Assembly (NCBI RefSeq): GCF_051401765.1
Contig: NW_027480566.1
Location: 682,001 to 746,000 of the forward strand
Direction of reading: 5' to 3'
DNA: 64,000 nucleotides
Origin: Calliopsis andreniformis
Lineage: Eukaryota; Arthropoda; Insecta; Hymenoptera; Andrenidae
Shown one piece after another: positions 41,899 through 54,529 of this stretch. The translations under genes were made by a program, and so were the position numbers. The notes below the pieces were generated by a model. That model did no database searches, was not told where the DNA came from, and was given only the letters and a program-made list of their open reading frames with translations. How positions within the stretch are numbered: the first letter of the stretch is position 1; each line of letters opens with the position of its first letter.

Positions 41899-44482
41899 TT
41901 GAGGCACTCTAAAACTATTAGGCTGTTTTGCTCTCTGATGCCCGTGGACCGAGAGAACGTAGAATATCGGAGCGATCGTGTCGCTCCGGAGTTCGAGCGA
42001 AAAAGTTCTAAGTCCCCGTTCGTGTCGCTCCGGAACCGAGTGTCGACGGAACGAAGGGACAACGGTAGATCCTTATTCCTGGTGCTCGTGGCTCTCTAAA
42101 ACCATACACTTGTTGTCCTCTGTCTCTTACCCGTGTCGAGATAATCGAGAATCATGTAGCGTTCGTGTCGCTCCGGAACCGAAAGTCGTCGGTTCGAAAC
42201 GAGAACGTTAGATCCTTATTCCTGATCGTTGAGGCACTCTAAAACTATAAGGCTGTTTTGCTCTCTGATGCCCGTGGACCGAGAGAACGTAGAATAACGG
42301 AGCGATCGTGTCGCTCCGGAGCCCGAGCGAAAAAATTCTAAGTCCCCGTTCGTGTCGCTCCGGAACCGAATGTCGACGGAACGAAGGGACAACGGCAGAT
42401 CCTTATTCCTGGTGCTCGTGGCTCTCTAAAACCATACACTTGTTGTCCTCTGTCTCTTAGCTGTGTCGAGATAATCGAGAATCATTGAGCGTTCGTGTCG
42501 CTCCGGAACCGAAAGTCGTCGGTTCGAAACGAGAACGTTAGATCCTTATTCCTGATCGTTGAGGCACTCTAAAACTATTAGGCTGTTTTGCTCTCTGATG
42601 CCGTGGACCGAGAGAACGTAGAATATCGGAGCGATCGTGTCGCTCCGGAGTTCGAGCGAAAAAATTCTAAGTCCCCGTTCGTGTCGCTCCGGAGCCCGAG
42701 CGAAAAAATTCTAAGTCCCCGTTCGTGTCGCTCCGGAACCGAATGTCGACGGAACGAAGGGACAACGGTAGATCCTTATTCCTGGTGCTCGTGGCTCTCT
42801 AAAACCATACACTTGTTGTCCTCTGTCTCTTACCTGTGTCGAGATAATCGAGAATCATGGAGCGTTCGTGTCGCTCCGGAAACGAAAGTCGTCGGTTCGA
42901 AACGAGGACGTTAGATCCTTATTCCTGATCGTTGAGGCACTCTAAAACTATTAGGCTGTTTTGCTCTCTGATGCCCGTGGACCGAGAGAACGTAGAATAA
43001 CGGAGCGATCGTGTCGCTCCGGAGCCCGAGCGAAAAAATTCTAAGTCCCCGTTCGTGTCGCTCCGGAACCGAATGTCGACGGAACGAAGGGACAACGGCA
43101 GATCCTTATTCCTGGTGCTCGTGGCTGTCTAAATCCATACACTTGTTGTCCTCTGTCTCTTACCTGTGTCGAGATAATCGAGAATCATGGAGCGTTCGTG
43201 TCGCTCCGGAACCGAATGTCGACGGAACGAAGGGACAACGGTAGATCCTTATTCCTGGTGCTCGTGGCTCTCTAAAACCATACACTTGTTGTCCTCTGTC
43301 TCTTACCTGTGTCGAGATAATCGAGAATTATTGAGCGTTCGTGTCGCTCCGGAACCGAAAGTCGTCGGTTCGAAACGAGAACGTTAGATCCTTATTCCTG
43401 ATCGTTGTGGCACTCTAAAACTATTAGGCTGTTTTGCTCTCTGATGCCCGTGGACCGAGAGAACGTAGAATAACGGAGCGATCGTGTCGCTCCGGAGTTC
43501 GAGCGAAAAAATTCTAAGTCCCCGTTCGTGTCGCTCCGGAGCCCGAGCGAAAAAATTCTAAGTCCCCGTTCGTGTCGCTCCGGAACCGAATGTCGACGGA
43601 ACGAAGGGACAACGGTAGATCCTTATTCCTGGTGCTCGTGGCTCTCTAAAACCATACACTTGATGTCCTCTGTCTCTTACCTGTGTCGAGATAATCGATA
43701 ATCATGGAGCGTTCGTGTCGCTCCGGAACCGAAAGTCGTCGGTTCGAAACGAGAACGTTAGATCCTTATTCCTGATCGTTGAGGCACTCTAAAACTATTA
43801 GGCTGTTTTGCTCTCTGATGCCCGTGGACCGAGAGAACGTAGAATGTCGGAGCCATCGTGTCGCTCCGGAGTTCGAGCGAGAAAATTCTAAGTCCCCGGT
43901 CGTGTCGCTACGGAGCCCGAGCGAAAAAATTCTAAGTCCCCGTTCGTGTCGCTCCGGAACCGAATGTCGACGGAACGAAGGGACAACGGTAGATCCTTAT
44001 TCCTGGTGCTCGTGGCTCTCTAAAACCATACACTTGGTGTCCTCTGTCTCTTACCTGTGTCGAGATAATCGATAATCATGGAGCGTTCGTGTCGCTCCGG
44101 AACCGAAAGTCGTCGGTTCGAAACGAGAACGTTAGATCCTTATTCCTGATCGTTGAGGCACTCTAAAACTATTAGGCTGTTTTGCTCTCTGATGCCCGTG
44201 GACCGAGAGAACGTAGAATATCGGAGCGATCGTGTCGCTCCGGAGTTCGAGCGAAAAAATTCCAAGTCCCCGTTCGTGTCGCTCCGGAACCGAATGTCGA
44301 CGGAACGAAGGGACAACGGTAGATCCTTATTCCTGGTGCTCGTGGCTCTCTAAAACCATACACTTGTTGTCCTCTGTCTCTTAGCTGTGTCGAGATAATC
44401 GAGAATCATTGAGCGTTCGTGTCGCTCCGGAACCGAAAGTCGTCGGTTCGAAACGAGAACGTTAGATCCTTATTCCTGATCG
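41899..44482. repeat. 2,584-bp block with A-A junction, third occurrence
   Basis: Monomers start at 41899, 42229, 42559, 42932, 43405, 43779 and 44153 (1,1,2,X,2,2,1), 23,238-23,239 bp after the second occurrence. The A-A pair is at 43067-43352. A private change is actataagg at about 42246. Confidence 0.9.
43067..43352. repeat. Tandem A-A module pair, third occurrence
   Basis: A modules at 43067-43209 and 43210-43352 are adjacent, with the same internal variants as the pairs at 12163 and 19829. Confidence 0.92.
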
Positions 44483-46484
44483 TTGAGGCACTCTAAAACT
44501 ATTAGGCTGTATTGCTGTCTGATGCCCGTGGACCGAGAGAACGTAGAATATCGGAGCGATCGAGTCGCTCCGGAGTTCGAGCGAAAAAATTCTAAGTCTC
44601 CGTTCGTGTCGCTCCGGAGCCCGAGGGAAAAAATTCTAAGTCCCCGTTCGTGTCGCTCCGGAGCCCGAGCGAAAAAATTCTAAGTCCCCGTTCGTGTCGC
44701 TCCGGAACCGAATGTCGACGGAACGAAGGGACAACGGTAGATCCTTATTCCTGGTGCTCGTGGCTCTCTAAAACCATACACTTGATGTCCTCTGTCTCTT
44801 ACCTGTGTCGAGATAATCGAGAATCATAGAGCGTTCGTGTCGCTCCGGAACCGAAAGTCGTCGGTTCGAAACGAGAACGTTAGATCCTTATTCCTGATCG
44901 TTGTGGCACTCTAAAACTATTAGGCTGTTTTGCTCTCTGATGCCCGTGGACCGAGAGAACGTAGAATAAAGGAGCGATCGTGTCGCTCCGGAGTTCGAGC
45001 GAAAAAATTCTAAGTCCCCGTTCGTGTCGCTCCGGAGCCCGAGCGAAAAAATTCTAAGTCCCCGTTCGTGTCGCTCCGGAACCGAATGTCGATGGAACGA
45101 AGGGACAACGGTAGATCCTTATTCCTGGTGCTCGTGGCTCTCTAAAACCATACACTTGATGTCCTCTGTCTCTTACCTGTGTCGAGATAATCGAGAATCA
45201 TGGAGCGTTCGTGTCGCTCCGGAACCGAAAGTCGTCGGTTCCAAGCGAGAACGTTAGATCCTTATTCCTGATCGTTGAGGCACTCTAAAACTATTAGGCT
45301 GTTTTGCTCTCTGATGCCCGTGGACCGAGAGAACGTAGAATGTCGGAGCGATCGTGTCGCTCCGGAGTTCGAGCGAGAAAATTCTAAGTCCCCGGTCGTG
45401 TCGCTACGGAGCCCGAGCGAAAAAATTCTAAGTCCCCGTTCGTGTCGCTCCGGAGCCCGAGCGAAAAAATTCTAAGTCCCCGTTCGTGTCGCTCCGGAAC
45501 CGAATGTCGACGGAACGAAGGGACAACGGTAGATCCTTATTCCTGGTGCTCGTGGCTCTCTAAAACCATACACTTGATGTCCTCTGTCTCTTACCTGTGT
45601 CGAGATAATCGAGAATCATAGAGCGTTCGTGTCGCTCCGGAACCGAAAGTCGTCGGTTCGAAACGAGTACGTCAGATCCTTATTCCTGATCGCTGAGGCA
45701 CTCTAAAACTATTAGGGTGTTTTGCTCTCTGAAGCCCGTGGACCGAGAGAACGTAGAATATCTGAGCGATCGTGTCGCTCCGGAGTTCGAGCGAAAAAAT
45801 TCTAAGTCCCCGTTCGTGTCGCTCCGGAGCCCGAGCGAAAAAATTCTAAGTCCCCGTTCGTGTCGCTCCGGAACCGAATGTCGACGGAACGAAGGGACAA
45901 CGGTAGATCCTTATTCCTGGTGCTCGTGGCTCTCTAAAACCATACACTTGATGTCCTCTGTCTCTTACCTGTGTCGAGATAATCGAGAATCATAGAGCGT
46001 TCGTGTCGCTCCGGAACCGAAAGTCGTCGGTTCGAAACGAGAACGTTAGATACTTATTCCTGATCGTTGAGGCACTCTAAAACTATTAGGCTGTTTTGCT
46101 CTCTGATGCCCGTGGACCGAGAGAACGTAGAATATCGGAGCGATCGTGTCGCTCCGGAGTACGAGCGAAAAAATTCTAAGTCCCCGTTCGTGTCGCTACG
46201 GAGCCCGAGCGAAAAAATTCTAAGTCCCCGTTCGTGTCGCTCCGGAGCCCGAGCGAAAAAATTCTAAGTCCCCGTTCGTGTCGCTCCGGAACCTAATGTC
46301 GACGGAACGAAGGGACAACGGTAGATCCTTATTCCTGGTGCTCGTGGCTCTCTAAAACCATACACTTGATGTCCTCTGTCTCTTACCTGTGTCGAGATAA
46401 TCGAGAATCATAGAGCGTTCGTGTCGCTCCGGAACCGAAAGTCGTCGGTTCGAAACGAGAACGTTAGATCCTTATTCCTGATCG
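44483..46484. repeat. End of copy 2 and start of copy 3 (3,2,3,2,3)
   Basis: Monomers start at 44483, 44901, 45275, 45693 and 46067. The 45693 monomer fuses the left part of the tatctgagc type with the right part of the agtacgagc/agatac type, so one 374-bp monomer present in copies 1 and 2 is missing. The change of type falls between 46030 and 46047. A private ttagggtgttttg replaces ttaggctgttttg at about 45717. Confidence 0.87.
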
Positions 46485-48265
46485 TTGAGGCACTCTAAAA
46501 CTTTTAGGCTGTTTTGCTCTCTGATGCCCGTGGACCGAGAGAACGTAGAATATCGGAGCGATCGTGTCGCTCCGGAGTTCGAGCGAAAAAATTCCAAGTC
46601 CCCGTTCGTGTCGCTCCGGAACCGAATGTCGACGGAACGAAGGGACAACGGTAGATCCTTATTCCTGGTGCTCGTGGCTCTCTAAAACCATACACTTGTT
46701 GTCCTCTGTCTCTTAACTGTGTCGAGATAATCGAGAATCATTGAGCGTTCGTGTCGCTCCGGAACCGAAAGTCGTCGGTTCGAAACGAGAACGTTAGATC
46801 CTTATTCCTGATCGTTGAGGCACTCTAAAACTATTAGGGCTGTTTTGCTCTCTGATGCCGTGGACCGAGAGAACGTAGAATATCGGAGCGATCGTGTCGC
46901 TCCGGAGTTCGAGCGAAAAAATTCTAAGTCTCCGTTCGTGTCGCTCCGGAGACCGAGCGAAAAAATTCTAAGTCCCCGTTCGTGTCGCTCCGGAACCGAA
47001 TGTCGACGGAACGAAGGGACAACGGTAGATCCTTATTCCTGGTGCTCGTGGCTCTCTAAAACCATACACTTGTTGTCCTCTGTCTCTTAACTGTGTCGAG
47101 ATAATCGAGAATCATTGAGCGTTCGTGTCGCTCCGGAACCGAAAGTCGTCGGTTCGAAACGAGAACGTTAGATCCTTATTCCTGATCGTTGAGGCACTCT
47201 AAAACTATTAGGGCTGTTTTGCTCTCTGATGCCGTGGACCGAGAGAACGTAGAATATCGGAGCGATCGTGTCGCTCCGGAGTTCGAGCGAAAAAATTCTA
47301 AGTCTCCGTTCGTGTCGCTCCGGAGACCGAGCGAAAAAATTCTAAGTCCCCGTTCGTGTCGCTCCGGAACCGAATGTCGACGGAACGAAGGGACAACGGT
47401 AGATCCTTATTCCTGGTGCTCGTGGCTCTCTAAAACCATACACTTGATGTCCTCTGTCTCTTACCTGTGTCGAGATAATCGAGAATCATAGAGCGTTCGT
47501 GTCGCTCCGGAACCGAAAGTCGTCGGTTCGAAACGAGAACGTTAGATCCTTATTCCTGATCGTTGAGGCACTCTAAAACTTTTAGGCTGTTTTGCTCTCT
47601 GATGCCCGTGGACCGAGAGAACGTAGAATATCGGAGCGATCGTGTCGCTCCGGAGTTCGAGCGAAAAAATTCCAAGTCCCCGTTCGTGTCGCTCCGGAAC
47701 CGAATGTCGACGGAACGAAGGGACAACGGTAGATCCTTATTCCTGGTGCTCGTGGCTCTCTAAAACCATACACTTGTTGTCCTCTGTCTCTTAACTGTGT
47801 CGAGATAATCGAGAATCATTGAGCGTTCGTGTCGCTCCGGAACCGAAAGTCGTCGGTTCGAAACGAGAACGTTAGATCCTTATTCCTGATCGTTGAGGCA
47901 CTCTAAAACTATTAGGCTGTTTTGCTCTCTGATGCCGTGGACCGAGAGAACGTAGAATATCGGAGCGATCGTGTCGCTCCGGAGTTCGAGCGAAAAAATT
48001 CTAAGTCTCCGTTCGTGTCGCTCCGGAGCCCGAGCGAAAAAATTCTAAGTCCCCGTTCGTGTCGCTCCGGAACCGAGTGTCGACGGAACGAAGGGACAAC
48101 GGTAGATCCTTATTCCTGGTGCTCGTGGCTCTCTAAAACCATACACTTGTTGTCCTCTGTCTCTTACCTGTGTCGAGATAATCGAGAATCATGGAGCGTT
48201 CGTGTCGCTCCGGAAACGAAAGTCGTCGGTTCGAAACGAGGACGTTAGATCCTTATTCCTGATCG
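46485..48265. repeat. Copy 3 equivalent of 1499-2905 with an extra 374-bp monomer (1,2,2,1,2)
   Basis: Monomers start at 46485, 46815, 47189, 47563 and 47893. Compared with copy 1 there is one additional monomer: 46815 and 47189 both carry attagggctg, gatgccgtgg and gagaccgagcg. The A module of 46815 has cttaactg and atcattgagc, while that of 47189 has cttacctg and atcatagagc. The extra monomer is therefore a recombinant of the two neighbouring types, not a plain copy. Confidence 0.87.
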
Positions 48266-50090
48266 TTGAGGCACTCTAAAACTGTTAGGCTGTTTTGCTC
48301 TCTGATGCCCGTGGACCGAGAGAACGTAGAATATCGGAGCGATCGTGTCGCTCCGGAGTTCGAGCGAAAAAGTTCTAAGTCCCCGTTCGTGTCGCTCCGG
48401 AACCGAGTGTCGACGGAACGAACGGACAACGGTAGATCCTTATTCCTGGTGCTCGTGGCTCTCTAAAACCATACACTTGTTGTCCTCTGTCTCTTACCTG
48501 TGTCGAGATAATCGAGAATCATGGAGCGTTCGTGTCGCTCCGGAAACGAAAGACGTCGGTTCGAAACGAGGACGTTAGATCCTTATTCCTGATCGTTGAG
48601 GCACTCTAAAACTATTAGGCTGTTTTGCTCTCTGATGCCCGTGGACCGAGAGAACGTAGAATATCGGAGCGATCGTGTCGCTCCGGAGTTCGAGCGAAAA
48701 GATTCCAAGTCCCCGTTCGTGTCGCTCCGGAACCGAATGTCGACGGAACGAAGGGACAACGGTAGATCCTTATTCCTGGTGCTCGTGGCTCTCTAAAACC
48801 ATACACTTGTTGTCCTCTGTCTCTTAGCTGTGTCGAGATAATCGAGAATCATTGAGCGTTCGTGTCGCTCCGGAACCGAAAGTCGTCGGTTCGAAACGAG
48901 AACGTTAGATCCTTATTCCTGATCGTTGAGGCACTCTAAAACTATTAGGCTGTATTGCTGTCTGATGCCCGTGGACCGAGAGAACGTAGAATATCGGAGC
49001 GATCGTGTCGCTCCGGAGTTCGGGCGGAAAAATTCTAAGTCCCCGTTCGTGTCGCTCCGGAGCCCGAGCGAAAAAATTCTAAGTACCCGTTCGTGTCGCT
49101 CCGGAGCCTGAGCGAAAAAATTCTAAGTCCCCGTTCGTGTCGCTCCGGAACCGAATGTCGACGGAACGAAGGGACAACGGTAGATCCTTATTCCTGGTGC
49201 TCGCGGCTCTCTAAAACCATACACTTGTTGTCCTCTGTCTCTTACCTGTGTCGAGATAATCGAGAATCATGGAGCGTTCGTGTCGCTCCGGAAACGAAAG
49301 TCGTCGGTTCGAAACGAGGACGTTAGATCCTTATTCCTGATCGTTGAGGCACTCTAAAACTATTAGGCTGTTTTGCTCTCTGATGCCGTGGACAGAGAGA
49401 ACGTAGAATATCGGAGCGATCGTGTCGCTCCGGAGTTCGAGCGAAAAAATTCTAAGTCTCCGTTCGTGTCGCTCCGGAGCACGAGCGAAAAAATTCTAAG
49501 TCCCCGTTCGTGTCGCTCCGGAACCGAATGTCGACGGAACGAAGGGACAACGGTAGATCCTTATTCCTGGTTCTCGTGGCTCTGTAAAACCATACACTTG
49601 TTGTCCTCTGTCTCTTACCTGTGTCGAGATGATCGAGAATCATGGAGCGTTCGTGTCGCTCCGGAACCGAAAGTCGTCGGTTCGAAACGAGAACGTTAGA
49701 TCCTTATTCCTGATCGTTGAGGCACTCTAAAACTTTTAGGCTGTTTTGCTCTCTGATGCCCGTGGACCGAGAGAACGTAGAATATCGGAGCGATCGTGTC
49801 GCTCCGGAGTTCGAGCGAAAAAATTCTAAGTCTCCGTTCGTGTCGCTCCGGAGCCCGAGCGAAAAAATTCTAAGTCCCCGTTCGTGTCGCTCCGGAACCG
49901 AGTGTCGACGGAACGAAGGGACAACGGTAGATCCTTATTCCTGGTGCTCGTGGCTCTCTAAAACCATACACTTGTTGTCCTCTGTCTCTTACCTGTGTCG
50001 AGATAATCGAGAATCATGGAGCGTTCGTGTCGCTCCGGAAACGAAAGTCGTCGGTTCGAAACGAGGACGTTAGATCCTTATTCCTGATCG
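48266..50090. repeat. 1,825-bp higher-order unit, copy 3 (single)
   Basis: Monomers start at 48266, 48596, 48926, 49344 and 49717. It shares actgttagg with copy 1 and gcgaaaagattcc with copy 2 (25970 and 48700 regions). A private agcacgagcg is at about 49480. It is present once. Confidence 0.9.
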
Positions 50091-51585
50091 TTGAGGCACT
50101 CTAAAACTATTAGGCTGTTTTGCTCTCTGATGCCCGTGGACCGAGAGAACGTAGAATATCGGAGCGATCGTGTCGCTCCGGAGTTCGAGCGAAAACATTC
50201 TAAGTCCCCGTTTGTGTCGCTCCGGAACCGAATGTCGACGGAACGAAGGGACAACGGTAGATCCTTATTCCTGGTGCTCGTGGCTCTCTAAAACCATACA
50301 CTTGTTGTCCTCTGTCTCTTACCTGTGTCGAGATATTCGAGAATCAAGGAGCGTTCGTGTCGCTCCGGAACCGAAAGTCGTCGGTTCGAAACGAGAACGT
50401 TAGATCCTTATTCCTGATCGTTGAGGCACTCTAAAACTATTAGGCTGTTTTGCTCTCTGATGCCCGTGGACCGAGAGAACGTAGAATATCGGAGCGATCG
50501 TGTCGCTCCGGAGTTCGAGCGAGAAAATTCCAAGTCCCCGTTCGTGTCGCTCCGGAGCCCGAGCGAAAAAATTCTAAGTACCCGTTCGTGTCGCTCCGGA
50601 GCCTGAGCGAAAAAATTCTAAGTCCCCGTTCGTGTCGCTCCGGAACCGAATGTCGACGGAACGAAGGGACAACGGTAGATCCTTATTCCTGGTGCTCGCG
50701 GCTCTCTAAAACCATACACCTGTTGTCCTCTGTCTCTTACCTGTGTCGAGATAATCGAGAATCATGGAGCGTTCGTGTCGCTCCGGAAACGAAAGTCGTC
50801 GGTTCGAAACGAGGACGTTAGATCCTTATTCCTGATCGTTGAGGCACTCTAAAACTATTAGGCTGTTTTGCTCTCTGATGCCGTGGACAGAGAGAACGTA
50901 GAATATCGGAGCGATCGTGTCGCTCCGGAGTTCGAGCGAAAAAATTCTAAGTCTCCGTTCGTGTCGCTCCGGAGCCCGAGCGAAAAAATTCTAAGTCCCC
51001 GTTCGTGTCGCTCCGGAACCGAATGTCGACGGAACGAAGGGACAACGGTAGATCCTTATTCCTGGTTCTCGTGGCTCTGTAAAACCATACACTTGTTGTC
51101 CTCTGTCTCTTACCTGTGTCGAGATGATCGAGAATCATGGAGCGTTCGTGTCGCTCCGGAACCGAAAGTCGTCGGTTCGAAACGAGAACGTTAGATCCTT
51201 ATTCCTGATCGTTGAGGCACTCTAAAACTTTTAGGCTGTTTTGCTCTCTGATGCCCGTGGACCGAGAGAACGTAGAATATCGGAGCGATCGTGTCGCTCC
51301 GGAGTTCGAGCGAAAAAATTCTAAGTCTCCGTTCGTGTCGCTCCGGAGCCCGAGCGAAAAAATTCTAAGTCCCCGTTCGTGTCGCTCCGGAACCGAGTGT
51401 CGACGGAACGAAGGGACAACGGTAGATCCTTATTCCTGGTGCTCGTGGCTCTCTAAAACCATACACTAGTTGTCCTCTGTCTCTTACCTGTGTCGAGATA
51501 ATCGAGAATCATGGAGCGTTCGTGTCGCTCCGGAAACGAAAGTCGTCGGTTCGAAACGAGGACGTTAGATCCTTATTCCTGATCG
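50091..51585. repeat. 1,495-bp block, copy 3 (1,3,2,2)
   Basis: Monomers start at 50091, 50421, 50839 and 51212. The first keeps gcgaaaacattc, gtttgtgtcg, gatattcgag and atcaaggagcg, like its counterparts at 6556, 27359 and 28855. However, it has the ordinary ctctaaaaccatac stretch where they have the A-run, accounting for the one-base length difference. Confidence 0.87.
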
Positions 51586-52290
51586 TTGAGGCACTCTAAA
51601 ACTATTAGGCTGTTTTGCTCTCTGATGCCCGTGGACCGAGAGAACGTAGAATATCGGAGCGATCGTGTCGCTCCGGAGCCCGAGCGAAAACATTCTAAGT
51701 CCCCGTTTGTGTCGCTCCGGAACCGAATGTCGACGGAACGAAGGGACAACGGTAGATCCTTATTCCTGGTGCTCGTGGCTCTCTAAAAAAAATACACTTG
51801 GTGTCCTCTGTCTCTTACCTGTGTCGAGATAATCGAGAATCATAGAGCGTTCGTGTCGCTCCGGAACCGAAAGTTGTCGGTTCGAAACGAGTACGTCAGA
51901 TCCTTATTCCTGATCGCTGAGGCACTCTAAAACTATTAGGCTGTTTTGCTCTCTGAAGCCCGTGGACCGAGAGAACGTAGAATATCTGAGCGATCGTGTC
52001 GCTCCGGAGTTCGAGCGAAAAAATTCTAAGTCCCCGTTCGTGTCGCTCCGGAGCCCGAGCGAAAAAATTCTAAGTCCCCGTTCGTGTCGCTCCGGAACCG
52101 AATGTCGACGGAACGAAGGGACAACGGTAGATCCTTATTCCTGGTGCTCGTGGCTCTCTAAAACCATACACTTGATGTCCTCTGTCTCTTACCTGTGTCG
52201 AGATAATCGAGAATCATAGAGCGTTCGTGTCGCTCCGGAACCGAAAGTCGTCGGTTCGAAACGAGAACGTCAGATCCTTATTCCTGATCG
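51586..52290. repeat. Two-monomer junction block (1,2)
   Basis: Monomers start at 51586 and 51917. The first joins the A-run type (28855) to the aaagttgtcgg/gtacgtcag type (29560) within its A module, between about 51795 and 51840, removing two monomers relative to copy 2. It also carries acttggtgtcc and a first u unit beginning agccc. Confidence 0.82.
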
Positions 52291-54529
52291 CTGAGGCACT
52301 CTAAAACTATTAGGCTGTTTTGCTCTCTGAAGCCCGTGGACCGAGAGAACGTAGAATATCGGAGCGATCGTGTCGCTCCGGAGTTCGAGCGAAAAAATTC
52401 CAAGTCCCCGTTCGTGTCGCTCCGGAACCGAATGTCGACGGAACGAAGGGACAACGGTAGATCCTTATTCCTGGTGCTCGTGGCTCTCTAAAACCATACA
52501 CTTGTTGTCCTCTGTCTCTTAGCTGTGTCGAGATAATCGAGAATCATTGAGCGTTCGTGTCGCTCCGGAACCGAAAGTCGTCGGTTCGAAACGAGAACGT
52601 TAGATCCTTATTCCTGATCGTTGAGGCACTCTAAAACTATTAGGCTGTTTTGCTCTCTGATGCCGTGGACCGAGAGAACGTAGAATATCGGAGCGATCGT
52701 GTCGCTCCGGAGTTCGAGCGAAAAAATTCTAAGTCTCCGTTCGTGTCGCTCCGGAGCCCGAGCGAAAAAATTCTAAGTCACCGTTCGTGTCGCTCCGGAA
52801 CCGAGTGTCGACGGAACGAAGGGACAACGGTAGATCCTTATTCCTGGTGCTCGTGGCTCTCTAAAACCATACACTTGTTGTCCTCTGTCTCTTACCTGTG
52901 TCGAGATAATCGAGAATCATGGAGCGTTCGTGTCGCTCCGGAAACGAAAGTCGTCGGTTCGAAACGAGGACGTTAGATCCTTATTCCTGATCGTTGAGGC
53001 ACTCTAAAACTATTAGGCTGTTTTGCTCTCTGATGCCGTGGACAGAGAGAACGTAGAATATCGGAGCGATCGTGTCGCTCCGGAGTTCGAGCGAAAAAAT
53101 TCTAAGTCTCTGTTCGTGTCGCTCCGGAGCCCGAGCGAAAAAATTCTAAGTCCCCGTTCGTGTCGCTCCGGAGTCCGAGCGAAAAAATTCTAAGTCCCCG
53201 TTCGTGTCGCTCCGGAACCGAATGTCGACGGAACGAAGGGACAACGGTAGATCCTTATTCCTGGTGCTCGTGGCTCTCTAAAACCATACACTTGTTGTCC
53301 TCTGTCTCTTAGCTGTGTCGAGATAATCGAGAATCATTGAGCGTTCGTGTCGCTCCGGAACCGAAAGTCGTCGGTTCGAAACGAGAACGTTAGATCCTTA
53401 TTCCTGATCGTTGAGGCACTCTAAAACTATTAGGCTGTTTTGCTCTCTGATGCCGTGGACCGAGAGAACGTAGAATATCGGAGCGATCGTGTCGCTCCGG
53501 AGTTCGAGCGAAAAAATTCTAAGTCTCCGTTCGTGTCGCTCCGGTGCCGAGCGAAAAAATTCTAAGTCCCCGTTCGTGTCGCTCCGGAACCGAGTGTCGA
53601 CGGAACGAAGGGACAACGGTAGATCCTTATTCCTGGTGCTCGTGGCTCTCTAAAACCATACACTTGTTGTCCTCTGTCTCTTACCTGTGTCGAGATAATC
53701 GAGAATCATGGAGCGTTCGTGTCGCTCCGGAACCGAAAGTCGTCGGTTCGAAACGAGAACGTTAGATCCTTATTCCTGATCGTTGAGGCACTCTAAAACT
53801 ATTAGGCTGTTTTGCTCTCTGATGCCCGTGGACCGAGAGAACGTAGAATATCGGAGCGATCGTGTCGCTCCGGAGCCCGAGCGAAAAAATTCTAAGTCCC
53901 CGTTCGTGTCGCTCCGGAACCGAATGTCGACGGAACGAAGGGACAACGGTAGATCCTTATTCCTGGTGCTCGCGGCTCTCTAAAACCATACACTTGTTGT
54001 CCTCTGTCTCTTACCTGTGTCGAGATAATCGAGAATCATGGAGCGTTCGTGTCGCTCCGGAAACGAAAGTCGTCGGTTCGAAACGAGGACGTTAGATCCT
54101 TATTCCTGATCGTTGAGGCACTCTAAAACTATTAGGCTGTTTTGCTCTCTGATGCCGTGGACAGAGAGAACGTAGAATATCGGAGCGATCGTGTCGCTCC
54201 GGAGTTCGAGCGAAAAAATTCTAAGTCTCCGTTCGTGTCGCTCCGGAGCCCGAGCGAAAAAATTCTAAGTCCCCGTTCGTGTCGCTCCGGAGCCCGAGCG
54301 AAAAAATTCTAAGTCCCCGTTCGTGTCGCTCCGGAACCGAATGTCGACGGAACGAAGGGACAACGGTAGATCCTTATTCCTGGTGCTCGTGGCTCTCTAA
54401 AACCATACACTTGATGTCCTCTGTCTCTTACCTGTGTCGAGATAATCGAGAATCATAGAGCGTTCGTGTCGCTCCGGAACCGAAAGTCGTCGGTTCGAAA
54501 CGAGAACGTCAGATCCTTATTCCTGATCG
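52291..54529. repeat. 2,239-bp higher-order unit, copy 3 (single; 1,2,3,2,1,3)
   Basis: Monomers start at 52291, 52621, 52994, 53411, 53783 and 54113, the same lengths and order as 30351-32589. It lacks the copy 2 private markers and has its own: taagtcaccg (about 52777), and gaaccgagtgtc with gaagggac in the fourth monomer. It is not duplicated. Confidence 0.9.
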
